Positions 10,287 to 18,252 of a DNA stretch of 64,000 bases are shown one piece after another; within the stretch, counting starts at the first letter, position 1; each line of letters begins with the position of its first letter. A program made the position numbers and the translations under genes. Source of the DNA: Escherichia fergusonii ATCC 35469 (GTDB lineage: Bacteria; Pseudomonadota; Gammaproteobacteria; Enterobacterales; Enterobacteriaceae); NCBI RefSeq assembly GCF_000026225.1, contig NC_011740.1:2294001-2358000 (forward strand), in the 5' to 3' direction. Below the pieces are notes generated by a model. That model was given only the letters and a program-made list of their open reading frames with translations, was not told the origin of the DNA and did not search any database.

Positions 10287-11375
10287 ATGAACGACAGGGA
10301 AAAGCAGATTCTTAAAATTCTGCGGCGCAACCCACTGATTCAACAGAATGAAATAGCCGATATTCTGCAAATCAGCCGCTCGCGCGTTGCCGCTCATATT
10401 ATGGATTTGATGCGTAAAGGTCTGATTAAAGGCAAAGGATATATCCTTACCGAGCAGGATTACTGTGTGGTTGTGGGGGCAATCAATATGGATATTCGTG
10501 GAATGGCGGATATCCACTACCCGGAGGCGGCATCGAATCCGGGTACTGTTCACTGTTCAGCGGGCGGCGTTGGTCGCAATATCGCTCATAACCTGGCTCT
10601 GCTTGGTCGGGATGTGCATTTGATTTCGGCTATTGGTAACGATTTTTATGGTGAGACATTGCTGGAAGAGACGCGCCGTGCAGGTGTGAACGTTTCAAGC
10701 TGTATTCGCCTGCATGGGCACAGCACCGCAACTTATCTCGCTATCGCCAATATGCAGGAGGAAACTGTACTGGCAATCAATGATACGCATATCCTGCAAC
10801 AGCTGACGCCGCAACTACTCAATGCTTCACGAGACCTGATTCGTCATGCTGGTGTGGTGCTGGCAGACTGTAACCTCACCGCCGAAGCACTGGAATGGGT
10901 CTTTACCATCGCTGATGAAATTCCGGTATTCATTGACACCGTTTCCGAATTTAAAGCGAGCAAAGTGAAAACCTGGTACAGCCGGATCCACACCCTGAAA
11001 CCGACACAAAATGAACTGGAAATTTTGTGGGGACAGCCAATTAAAGATAACGATGATCGCATCAGCGCTGTAAATTCACTGCATCAGCAAGGTGTTAAAC
11101 GTATTTTTGTTTACCTGAAAGATGAGTCTGTTTTTTGCAGCGAAAAGGACGGCGAGCAATTTTTATTGACTGCGCCAGAGCATACGATAGTAGACAGTTT
11201 TGGTGCTGACGATGGTTTTATGGCAGGGCTGATTTACAGTTTTCTGGAAGGAAGCAGCTTTCGCGACAGCGCCCATTTCGCTATGGCCTGCGCGGCGTTA
11301 TCGCGCGCCAGTGGCAGCATAAACAACCCTACCCTGTCTGCCGATAACGCGCTTTATTTGTTGCAGATGGCCTGA
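10287..11375 (+). CDS. yeiI: YeiI, PfkB-family sugar kinase with N-terminal winged helix
   Basis: A predicted cytosolic ribokinase-family (PfkB) kinase of 362 residues; substrate unknown. Residues 1-60 form a winged helix-turn-helix (ILKILRRNPLIQQNEIADIL), followed by a kinase domain with the GGVGRNIAHNLALLG motif. The catalytic signature that normally reads DTxGAGD is DSFGADD here, as I recall it is in K-12. It starts 3 bp after nfo and probably shares its transcript. PsuK in this window is a paralogue with the same GGVGRNIAHNLALLG block, which makes a nucleoside or pseudouridine-type substrate plausible but unproven. Confidence 0.88.
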   Translation: MNDREKQILKILRRNPLIQQNEIADILQISRSRVAAHIMDLMRKGLIKGKGYILTEQDYCVVVGAINMDIRGMADIHYPEAASNPGTVHCSAGGVGRNIAHNLALLGRDVHLISAIGNDFYGETLLEETRRAGVNVSSCIRLHGHSTATYLAIANMQEETVLAINDTHILQQLTPQLLNASRDLIRHAGVVLADCNLTAEALEWVFTIADEIPVFIDTVSEFKASKVKTWYSRIHTLKPTQNELEILWGQPIKDNDDRISAVNSLHQQGVKRIFVYLKDESVFCSEKDGEQFLLTAPEHTIVDSFGADDGFMAGLIYSFLEGSSFRDSAHFAMACAALSRASGSINNPTLSADNALYLLQMA

Positions 11376-11381
11376 ATATGA

Positions 11382-11416
11382 TGCCGGATACGACGCTTAG
11401 AATGTCTTATCCGGCA
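11382..11416. repeat. REP (palindromic unit) between yeiI and nupX
   Basis: TGCCGGATA and TATCCGGCA arms flank CGACGCTTAGAATGTCT, the classic single REP/PU form. It sits between the convergent 3' ends of yeiI and nupX, where it can stabilise 3' ends and bind gyrase or RAYT-type proteins. Confidence 0.8.
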
Positions 11417-11429
11417 TACAAATTGTGCA

Positions 11430-12680
11430 CTACGCCAGCCCAATAAAGAACCCGGCAATGGTCGCACTCATCAGGTTAGAAAGTGTCGCCGCCGCCAGCG
11501 CCCGTAAACCAAGCTGGGCGATTTCCGGCGCACGGTGTGGCGCAACCGCAGAAAATGCGCCAACCACCACCCCGATAGAACCAAAGTTAGCGAAACCGCA
11601 CAACGCGAAGGAAATAATCGCCACGGTTTTAGCATCCAGAGTGCCAGCTGTTTGCAGATAAGGTGAGAAATTGAGGTAAGCGACAAATTCATTAATCGCC
11701 AGCTTCTGTCCAATCAAACTCCCGGCAAGATTCGCATCACTCCAGTCAACCCCCATCACCCACGCCAGTGGAGCCAACAGGTAACCTAAAATGGACTCCA
11801 GCGAGGCATGTTCAAAACCAAACCAACCGCCAACGCCGCCGATAATACCGTTAATCAACGCAATGATGGCAACAAATGCCATCACCACTGTCGCCACACC
11901 TGCGGCGATTTTCAGCCCGGTCATTGCCCCTGTAGCGGCGGCTTCAATAATGCTTTTTGGCGGTGTTTCGGTGAAAGAGAGGTTATTAAAGGAAACCTGC
12001 GAAGATTCCGTAGCCGGACTTAACATGCGGGCAAACAAGATCCCGCCAGGGATAGCCATTAACGATGCCGCCAGCAGATATTCCACAGGCACGCCCAGTG
12101 CGGCGTAACCAATCATTGTCGAACCAGCAATCGAGGCCATCCCGCTACAAATCGCTGTAAATAATTCATTGCGATTCAGACGATCGATAAAGGGTTTGAC
12201 GATTGCCGGAATTTCGTTTTGCCCGAGGAAAATGGTAGTGACCGCGACGAATGACTCGATCTTGCTGATATTTAAAGCTTTCTGGAAGATACCGCCGAGA
12301 ATGCGAATTAAGATCCCCATCACACCGATGTAGTAGAGAATACTCACCAGTGCAGTGACGAAGATAATTGCCGGTAATACCCTGAAACCAAAGATAAATC
12401 CTGCACCATCAAATAAGGTGTCCATTTTCGGTCCGACCAGAGAACCGAAGATAAATGCGCTACCTGCATCGCTGTACGCCATCACTTTATGCACGCCAAA
12501 AGCGACTTTTTCTGCGACCCAACGCCCTGGCGGTAACCAAAGCATAATGCCGCCAATCACGACCTGTAACACTAACGCCGCGCCAACGGTACGCAGGCTG
12601 ATCTTCTTCTTGTTTACTGACAGCAAAAACGCAATTGCCAGCAGTACCACCATTCCCAGAACACTTCTCATGACATCCAT
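11430..12680 (-). CDS. nupX: NupX, concentrative nucleoside transporter
   Basis: A CNT (NupC) family nucleoside:cation symporter of the inner membrane, 416 residues with about ten hydrophobic segments. Family motifs include FLGQNEIPAIVKPFIDRLNRNELFTA-type sequence and SLIGQKLAINEFVAYL. It is the second gene of a probable rihB-nupX operon, which pairs uptake with hydrolysis of ribonucleosides. Its closest relative here is psuT 2 kb away, to which it aligns with no length difference and roughly 85% similarity by eye, pointing to a local duplication. Confidence 0.93.
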   Translation of the reverse strand: MDVMRSVLGMVVLLAIAFLLSVNKKKISLRTVGAALVLQVVIGGIMLWLPPGRWVAEKVAFGVHKVMAYSDAGSAFIFGSLVGPKMDTLFDGAGFIFGFRVLPAIIFVTALVSILYYIGVMGILIRILGGIFQKALNISKIESFVAVTTIFLGQNEIPAIVKPFIDRLNRNELFTAICSGMASIAGSTMIGYAALGVPVEYLLAASLMAIPGGILFARMLSPATESSQVSFNNLSFTETPPKSIIEAAATGAMTGLKIAAGVATVVMAFVAIIALINGIIGGVGGWFGFEHASLESILGYLLAPLAWVMGVDWSDANLAGSLIGQKLAINEFVAYLNFSPYLQTAGTLDAKTVAIISFALCGFANFGSIGVVVGAFSAVAPHRAPEIAQLGLRALAAATLSNLMSATIAGFFIGLA

Positions 12681-12704
12681 AGTTATTATCTCTTCATGTC
12701 ATTT

Positions 12705-12725
12705 TGGGCGACGGCTTTCTGCCCA
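12705..12725 (-). promoter_or_regulatory. Conserved hairpin in the rihB-nupX gap
   Basis: A 5-bp stem TGGGC/GCCCA around the 11-base loop GACGGCTTTCT. The same loop with stem CGGGC/GCCCG recurs between psuG and psuT (15933-15955), so the outer pair changes C-G to T-A in step. Both lie between a hydrolase gene and its transporter gene. Function unknown. Confidence 0.5.
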
Positions 12726-12779
12726 TCAGAAATAGCCGGGCCTGCATCTTGCGATACTGTCCCAGCTTGTTATCAACAC

Positions 12780-13721
12780 TTAATGGGTTTTGATGTAGCC
12801 GCGCACGCACTCTTCGACTAATCCCCAGAACCAGTCGGTATCAATAGTGATGCCGACTTTGGTATTGGCGGGCTTGCCAAGAACGCCCAGCTCGTCGCAG
12901 ACGGTACGCCCGTAACAAGGGCCACTGTTAACGTCCACTTCGACGTACATCTCCTGGGTTTTAATACCATCGGGGTTAATCAGATAACCGATACAGGTGG
13001 CGTCATGTACCGGGCCGCCAGCCAGACCGTAGTTTTCGAACTGGGTTTTCAGAGTGAAGTTCATGATGTCGCTGAACAACTCTCCGGCAGGGCCGCCTGC
13101 CCTTTCCATCCGTGCAATCACGTCCGGAGTGCAAACGGTCTGGTTGGTGAGATCGAGGCCCATCATCACTAATGGAACGCCGGAGGTGAACACCACGCGT
13201 GCGGCTTCCGGGTCAGCAAAAATGTTGAACTCGGCAGAAGGGGTGAAGTTGCCAGTACCGTAAGCGCCGCCCATTAGCACAATTTCACGGATTTTTGGCA
13301 GGATTGCGGGTTGCATACGCATTGCCACCGCGATATTTGAAAGCGGACCAACCGGCACCAGAGTGATATCGCCATCGCTTGCCATCAGGGTATCGATGAT
13401 ATATTTCACCGCATGGGTGTTTTCTGCCTGACGAGTCAGCGGTTCGAATACCGGGCCATCCAGTCCGGTTTCACCGTGAATATTATCGGCAACGATTTGT
13501 TGCCGCATAATGGGTTGTGGCATCCCCGCATAAACCGGAACATTAATCTCCAGTTTCTGGCAAACATTCAGGCCATTAATTAATGTTTTATCGAGGGTTT
13601 GATTCCCCGCCACAATAGTGATACCTAATAAATCAATCGCCGGATGTTTCGCGGCCATCATTATGGCAATAGCATCATCATGACCCGGATCACAATCCAG
13701 AATAATTTTTCTCTTTTCCAT
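12780..13721 (-). CDS. rihB: Pyrimidine-preferring ribonucleoside hydrolase
   Basis: Hydrolyses uridine and cytidine to ribose plus base. The 313-residue protein starts with the nucleoside hydrolase calcium-binding signature [16 protein letters not shown] (Asp9, Asp11, Asp15, Asp16) and later has the [14 protein letters not shown] segment carrying the last metal ligand. It is 99 bp upstream of nupX on the same strand and divergent from the regulator gene yeiL. RihA and RihC are the alternatives; the neighbours identify RihB. Confidence 0.94.
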
Positions 13722-13889
13722 TGTTTATTTCCTCTGTTTCCAGTTGCGTTATTTTTTCTACAGCAAAGAAAATTCGACCGGGCCGATGATTGAATCTTAA
13801 CAACAGCGTACGTATGCTAAATATGAGAAATCTCATAGCGGATAAACATCGTGAAAGAAATCCACAATAATGATCTTAAGCAGCAATTG

Positions 13890-14549
13890 ATGAGTGAGTC
13901 CGCGTATAAGGATTGCTTTTCAACGGATGTTTCAGCCGATGCACGGCTGTTTCATTTTTTAGCACGTGACTACATTGTGCAGGAAGGGCAACAGCCGTTA
14001 TGGCTGTTTTACCTGACGCGAGGCCGCGCCAGGCTTTACGCCACGCTTGCTAATGGTCGTGTGTCGCTGATTGATTTCTTTGCTGCACCCTGTTTTATTG
14101 GTGAGATTGAGTTAATCGATAAAGATCATGAACCACGAGCGGTACAGGCGATTGAAGAGTGTTGGTGCCTTGCACTCCCCATGAAACATTACCGTCCGCT
14201 GTTATTAAACGACACGCTATTTTTACGAAAACTCTGCGTCACCTTAAGTCATAAAAATTATCGTAATATTGTTTCTTTAACTCAGAATCAATCATTTCCG
14301 TTAGTGAATCGCCTGGCAGCATTTATATTACTCTCGCAGGAAGGTGATCTTTATCACGAAAAACATACCCAGGCAGCAGAGTATTTAGGTGTTACTTATC
14401 GTCACTTACTATATGTGATCGCTCAACTCATTCACGACGGTTTATTAATTAAAAGTAAGAAAGGGTATTTAATTAAAAACAGAAAGCAGTTGTTAGGGCT
14501 GGCACTGGAGATGGACCCGGAGAATAAATTCTCCGGGATGATGCAGTAA
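13890..14549 (+). CDS. yeiL: YeiL, Crp/FNR-family transcriptional regulator
   Basis: A 219-residue regulator with an N-terminal cyclic-nucleotide-binding-type jelly roll (about 20-120) and a C-terminal helix-turn-helix ([22 protein letters not shown]). In E. coli it is described as affecting stationary-phase survival under nitrogen starvation. I chose ATG 13890 (MSESAYKDC) because it matches the known protein; an in-frame GTG at 13851 would add 13 residues ([13 protein letters not shown]), and neither start has a strong ribosome-binding site. It is divergent from rihB, so rihB-nupX is a candidate target. Confidence 0.88.
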   Translation: MSESAYKDCFSTDVSADARLFHFLARDYIVQEGQQPLWLFYLTRGRARLYATLANGRVSLIDFFAAPCFIGEIELIDKDHEPRAVQAIEECWCLALPMKHYRPLLLNDTLFLRKLCVTLSHKNYRNIVSLTQNQSFPLVNRLAAFILLSQEGDLYHEKHTQAAEYLGVTYRHLLYVIAQLIHDGLLIKSKKGYLIKNRKQLLGLALEMDPENKFSGMMQ

Positions 14550-14570
14550 AAAATAATCTGGAATAGCGCG

Positions 14571-14612
14571 ATTGCCGGATGCAACGCTTAATAAGCGCGT
14601 ACATCCGGTAAT
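14571..14612. repeat. REP-type palindrome between yeiL and psuT
   Basis: ATTGCCGGATGCAACGCTTA followed by ATAAGCGCGTACATCCGGTAAT: a Y-REP-like palindrome with ATTGCCGGAT/ATCCGGTAAT arms, again between convergent gene ends as at yeiI-nupX. Confidence 0.75.
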
Positions 14613-14617
14613 GAAAC

Positions 14618-15868
14618 TCAAGCTAAACCAATAAAGAACCCGGCAATGGTCGCGCTCATCAGGTTGGAAAGCGTTGCTGCTGCCAACGCCCGTAACCCAA
14701 GCTGAGCGATTTCCGGCGCGCGTTTTGGCGAAATAGCCGAAAACGCCCCAACGACTACACCGATAGAACCAAAGTTAGCAAAACCACAAAGCGCAAAGGA
14801 GATAATCGCAATGGTTTTCACTTCCAGCGTGCCGCCCGTTTGCAGGTATGGAGAGAAACTCAGGTAAGCGACGAATTCGTTAATCGCCAGTTTCTGCCCA
14901 ATCAGGCTACCCGCAAGGTTGGCATCACTCCAGTCCACACCCATGATCCACGCCAGCGGTGCCAGCACATAGCCAAAAATACTTTCCAGAGAGGCATTGG
15001 AAAAACCAAACCAGCCACCAATTCCGCCGATAATGCCGTTGATCAGCGCAATAATTGCCACAAACGCCATTACCACCGTCGCCACACCAGCGGCGATTTT
15101 CAACCCGGTCATCGCACCGCTCGCCGCCGCTTCGATAAAACTTTTTGGCGGCGTTTCGCTGAACGACAGATTTTCAAATGTCACCTGCGAAGGCTCGGTT
15201 GCCGGGCTAAGAATACGCGCAAACAGAATACCACCGGGGATCGCCATCAGCGATGCCGCTAACAGGTAGTCTATTGGTACGCCCATTCCGGCATAACCAA
15301 TCATCATCGAACCAGCAATGGACGCCATCCCGCTGCAAATTGCGGTAAACAACTCGTTGCGATTCATGCGATCGATAAACGGTTTTACGATCGCCGGGAT
15401 CTCATTTTGCCCAAGGAAAATAGTGGTAACCGCAACAAAAGATTCGATTTTGCTGATGTTGAGGGCTTTCTGAAAAATACTGCCAAGAATGCGGATTAGC
15501 AGCCCCATCACGCCAATGTAGTACAGCAGGCTGATGAGCGCAGTGACAAAAATAATCGCCGGAAGTACGCGAAAGGCGAAGATAAAGCCTGCGCCATCAA
15601 ACAGGACATCCATTTTCGGCCCGACCAACGAACCAAAAATAAAGGCACTTCCGGCGTCACTGTAAGACATCACTTTATGTACGCCTAATGCCGCCTGCTC
15701 TACCGCCCATTTTCCGGGTGGAAAATAGAGCATGATTCCGCCAATAGCGATTTGCAGCAGCAATGCAGCTCCGACCGTGCGTACGCTGATACGCTTTTTA
15801 TTCACTGACAATAAGAATGCAATTGCCAGCAATACCACCATACCCACCAAACTTCTCATTATATCCAT
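14618..15868 (-). CDS. psuT: PsuT, pseudouridine transporter (CNT family)
   Basis: A NupC/CNT-family inner-membrane symporter of 416 residues, assigned to pseudouridine uptake by its operon. Start ATG 15868 (MDIMRSLVGM) matches NupX exactly in length; the frame is open 12 codons further upstream. Third gene of psuK-psuG-psuT, 93 bp after psuG, with a hairpin in that gap that is shared with the rihB-nupX gap. Sequence blocks such as IGVVVGAFSAISPKRAPEIAQLGLRA differ little from NupX. Confidence 0.93.
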   Translation of the reverse strand: MDIMRSLVGMVVLLAIAFLLSVNKKRISVRTVGAALLLQIAIGGIMLYFPPGKWAVEQAALGVHKVMSYSDAGSAFIFGSLVGPKMDVLFDGAGFIFAFRVLPAIIFVTALISLLYYIGVMGLLIRILGSIFQKALNISKIESFVAVTTIFLGQNEIPAIVKPFIDRMNRNELFTAICSGMASIAGSMMIGYAGMGVPIDYLLAASLMAIPGGILFARILSPATEPSQVTFENLSFSETPPKSFIEAAASGAMTGLKIAAGVATVVMAFVAIIALINGIIGGIGGWFGFSNASLESIFGYVLAPLAWIMGVDWSDANLAGSLIGQKLAINEFVAYLSFSPYLQTGGTLEVKTIAIISFALCGFANFGSIGVVVGAFSAISPKRAPEIAQLGLRALAAATLSNLMSATIAGFFIGLA

Positions 15869-15932
15869 AATGATTTTCCTTTCATGCCAGTAAACCCGGC
15901 GCAAGCGCCAGGTTTCGGTATGTATGATCAGT

Positions 15933-15955
15933 ACGGGCGACGGCTTTCTGCCCGT
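15933..15955 (-). promoter_or_regulatory. Conserved hairpin in the psuG-psuT gap
   Basis: A perfect 6-bp stem ACGGGC/GCCCGT around loop GACGGCTTTCT, 7 bp after the psuG stop. The loop is identical to the one in the rihB-nupX gap. An alternative GACGG/CCGTC pairing is possible here but is broken in the nupX copy, so the outer stem is the better-supported structure. No T-run follows on the minus strand. Confidence 0.5.
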
Positions 15956-15961
15956 CAGAAA

Positions 15962-16900
15962 TTAACCCGCGAGACGCTGGTATTCTTTGGCAATTTCGCT
16001 CGCCAGAATGGCGTTGTTGAACACCAGTTGGATGTTGGATTTCAGGCTGTCACCGCCAGTCAGTTCAGCAACACGAGCCAGCAGGAACGGTGTACTTTCT
16101 TTACCAATAACGCCCTGCTCTTCGGCTTCGGCGACGGCTTGATCTATGGCTGCATTGATAGATTCCTCCGGCATCGCAAACTGTTCCGGGATCGGATTCG
16201 CCACTACCAGGCCGCCGTTCAAACCGGTTTGCCATTTCACTGCCATTGCACGAGCGATTTCCGTGGCACTATCAAGGCGAATACTGACTTCAAATGGGCT
16301 GGTACGGCAGAAAAACGCAGGCAGCGCTTTTGTCTGATAGCCAATTAACGGTACACCGAAGGTTTCTAAATATTCTGTTGTTAATCCTAAATCGAGAATA
16401 GATTTTGCACCGGCACAAACAACGGTGACATTAGTATTTGCCAGTTCCTGTAAATCGGCAGAAATATCGAATGTATGTTCCGCACCGCGATGCACACCAC
16501 CAATACCCCCCGTTGCAAATACTTTAATTCCTGCCAGTGCCGCGATAATCATCGTTGAAGCAACGGTGGTCGCACCATTTTTCCCTGCGGCAACGACAAA
16601 AGGTAAATCACGGCGACTGACTTTCGTCACGTTATGCCCTTCACGGCCTAACAATTCAATTTCTTCTTTGCTCAAACCTACTTTCATGACACCACCAATA
16701 ATGGCGATTGTTGCAGGTACAGCACCGTTTTTACGAATTGTGTCTTCTACTTCAATTGCCGTCTGAGCATTTTGCGGAAATGGCATACCATGCGAAATAA
16801 TGGTTGATTCAAGAGCAACAATCGGTTTTTTATTTTTTAAAGCTTCTTGTACTTCGGCAGATATTTGTAATAGTTCAGGGGACAGAGTTAATTCAGACAT
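15962..16900 (-). CDS. psuG: Pseudouridine-5'-phosphate glycosidase
   Basis: Splits pseudouridine 5'-phosphate reversibly into uracil and ribose 5-phosphate, breaking a C-C glycosidic bond. 312 residues, full length. The Schiff-base lysine is Lys166 in CAGAKSILDLG, and the conserved ALESTIISHGMP and GGIGGVHRGAEHTFDIS blocks are intact. Its start overlaps the end of psuK by 13 bases, so translation is probably coupled. Confidence 0.96.
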   Translation of the reverse strand: MSELTLSPELLQISAEVQEALKNKKPIVALESTIISHGMPFPQNAQTAIEVEDTIRKNGAVPATIAIIGGVMKVGLSKEEIELLGREGHNVTKVSRRDLPFVVAAGKNGATTVASTMIIAALAGIKVFATGGIGGVHRGAEHTFDISADLQELANTNVTVVCAGAKSILDLGLTTEYLETFGVPLIGYQTKALPAFFCRTSPFEVSIRLDSATEIARAMAVKWQTGLNGGLVVANPIPEQFAMPEESINAAIDQAVAEAEEQGVIGKESTPFLLARVAELTGGDSLKSNIQLVFNNAILASEIAKEYQRLAG

Positions 16901-17829
16901 TCGGAGTTCTCCACTAACGATGTAACATTGGCAATTGATAATTCAGGGTTATTGGTATATTCACAGGCAAGTGCCATTGACGAACATCCCTGCGCAAATC
17001 GAACAGAATCGGTAAACGACATCCCATCTACCCAACAGGAGGCCAGCCCCGCCATCATGGCGTCACCTGCTCCGGTAACATTAATGACATTGGTTTTAAT
17101 CGGCGCAGACCAGCCACTTTCACCGCCGATATCACTGTAATAAACACCATCACCGCCCATGCTCAGCACCAGGCGGTTCAGGCCGTGTTGATGAAACCAG
17201 GCTGCGACCTTTGCGACATCTTCACGCCCAGACAGTGCAATTCCACTCAGTGTTTCAGCTTCAAGACGGTTAGGTTTCAGAGTATGAATTTTGCTCAGAT
17301 GATCGCGAATTTTGACGCATTTCCACGCCGATACCGGATCAATAAATACAGGCGTTTCCCCGCTATTTTCCAGAACCCAGACCAGCGCCTCTTCACTCAG
17401 GTTGCAATCCGCGACAATAACATTTGCACCACGAATAAATTCCTGATGCTGAGACAGAAATTTTGCAGAAATACAGTCGCTAATATTCATGTCATTAATA
17501 GCAACAAGCATTTCTCCGGTATTATCGAGCAGTGATAAATAACTGGAGGTATTTTCACCCGGCACAATTAAGCATTTATCGACATAAACACCAGATTGAT
17601 TAGTTTGCGCCAGTAATGACTGTCCATAGAAATCACCGCCCACTGCACTTAAAAGCCAGGCATTTTTTCCCAGCAACGCCAGATTATGAGCGATATTTCT
17701 CCCCACACCGCCTGGGGTAAATTTTATTTTTCCGGGATTCGAATCCGCATAATTCAATGACTGGTGTGAATACCCCGCCACATCAATATTCGCCGAACCA
17801 ATAATTACTATGTAGTCCTTTTCGCGCAT
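16888..17829 (-). CDS. psuK: Pseudouridine kinase
   Basis: PfkB-family kinase that phosphorylates pseudouridine to feed PsuG. 313 residues from ATG 17829 (MREKDYIVIIGSANIDVAGY); the frame is open 35 codons further upstream, without support. Motifs: GGVGRNIAHNLALLG and the catalytic NVTGAGDAMMAGL. It lacks the winged helix found on its paralogue YeiI. First gene of the psuKGT operon; a pair of direct repeats lies 77-103 bp upstream. Confidence 0.94.
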   Translation of the reverse strand: MREKDYIVIIGSANIDVAGYSHQSLNYADSNPGKIKFTPGGVGRNIAHNLALLGKNAWLLSAVGGDFYGQSLLAQTNQSGVYVDKCLIVPGENTSSYLSLLDNTGEMLVAINDMNISDCISAKFLSQHQEFIRGANVIVADCNLSEEALVWVLENSGETPVFIDPVSAWKCVKIRDHLSKIHTLKPNRLEAETLSGIALSGREDVAKVAAWFHQHGLNRLVLSMGGDGVYYSDIGGESGWSAPIKTNVINVTGAGDAMMAGLASCWVDGMSFTDSVRFAQGCSSMALACEYTNNPELSIANVTSLVENSECLN

Positions 17830-18206
17830 AGCACGCCCCCTGGCAATAAATTGCCAACGAAGAAATTGGGTAAAATAGTCTTTATGAAAGATAAGACTAT
17901 TAGAGCACATGTTCAGATTTAAACACGTGTTCATAATAGACCTGTTTAAATTAATGTAAATCGATCAGAAAAAGCGAAATAAGCCAGATATGAAGGCGGT
18001 CACAAAATTTGGTTGCTTATACAGCAATAAAAGGAAAAGTTGTGATGCATAACACGTTGTACTTGTCATACTTCACGTTGCATGTGCTACGTCTGCGGGT
18101 TAATCGGCCTCAGGCCTCAGCCTTTCAGGACCAACACAAGCGTTGTTCAAAACGCCACTGCCGTTGTGTCCTGCAACTCGAATTATTTAGAGAATATAAG
18201 AACAGG
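17830..18206. other. Intergenic region psuK-fruA
   Basis: The gap between the psuK start and the fruA end (17830-18252) holds the psuK promoter region, the tandem 9-mers at 17906-17932 and, at its right end, the fruA terminator. The middle (about 17950-18200) shows no credible gene; a 76-codon plus-strand frame there lacks a ribosome-binding site and any recognisable product. Confidence 0.6.
17906..17932 (-). promoter_or_regulatory. Direct repeats upstream of psuK
   Basis: CACATGTTC (17906-17914) and CACGTGTTC (17924-17932) are near-identical 9-mers 18 bp apart, close to two helical turns, in the psuK promoter region. They look like a tandem activator site; the binding protein is unknown. 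Confidence 0.4.
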
Positions 18207-18237
18207 GAAAGGAAAAGGGCAGAGAAGACTCTGCCCT
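18207..18237 (-). terminator. Rho-independent terminator of fruBKA
   Basis: A 9-bp stem AGGGCAGAG/CTCTGCCCT with loop AAGA (18216-18237), followed on the minus strand by TTTTCCTTTCCC. It lies 16 bp beyond the fruA stop. Confidence 0.85.
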
Positions 18238-18252
18238 GATGATGAAGAGGAA

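Noticed and set aside
18009..18239. 76-codon frame between psuK and fruA
   Set aside because: Low-complexity basic C-terminus, no ribosome-binding site, and it runs through the fruA terminator.
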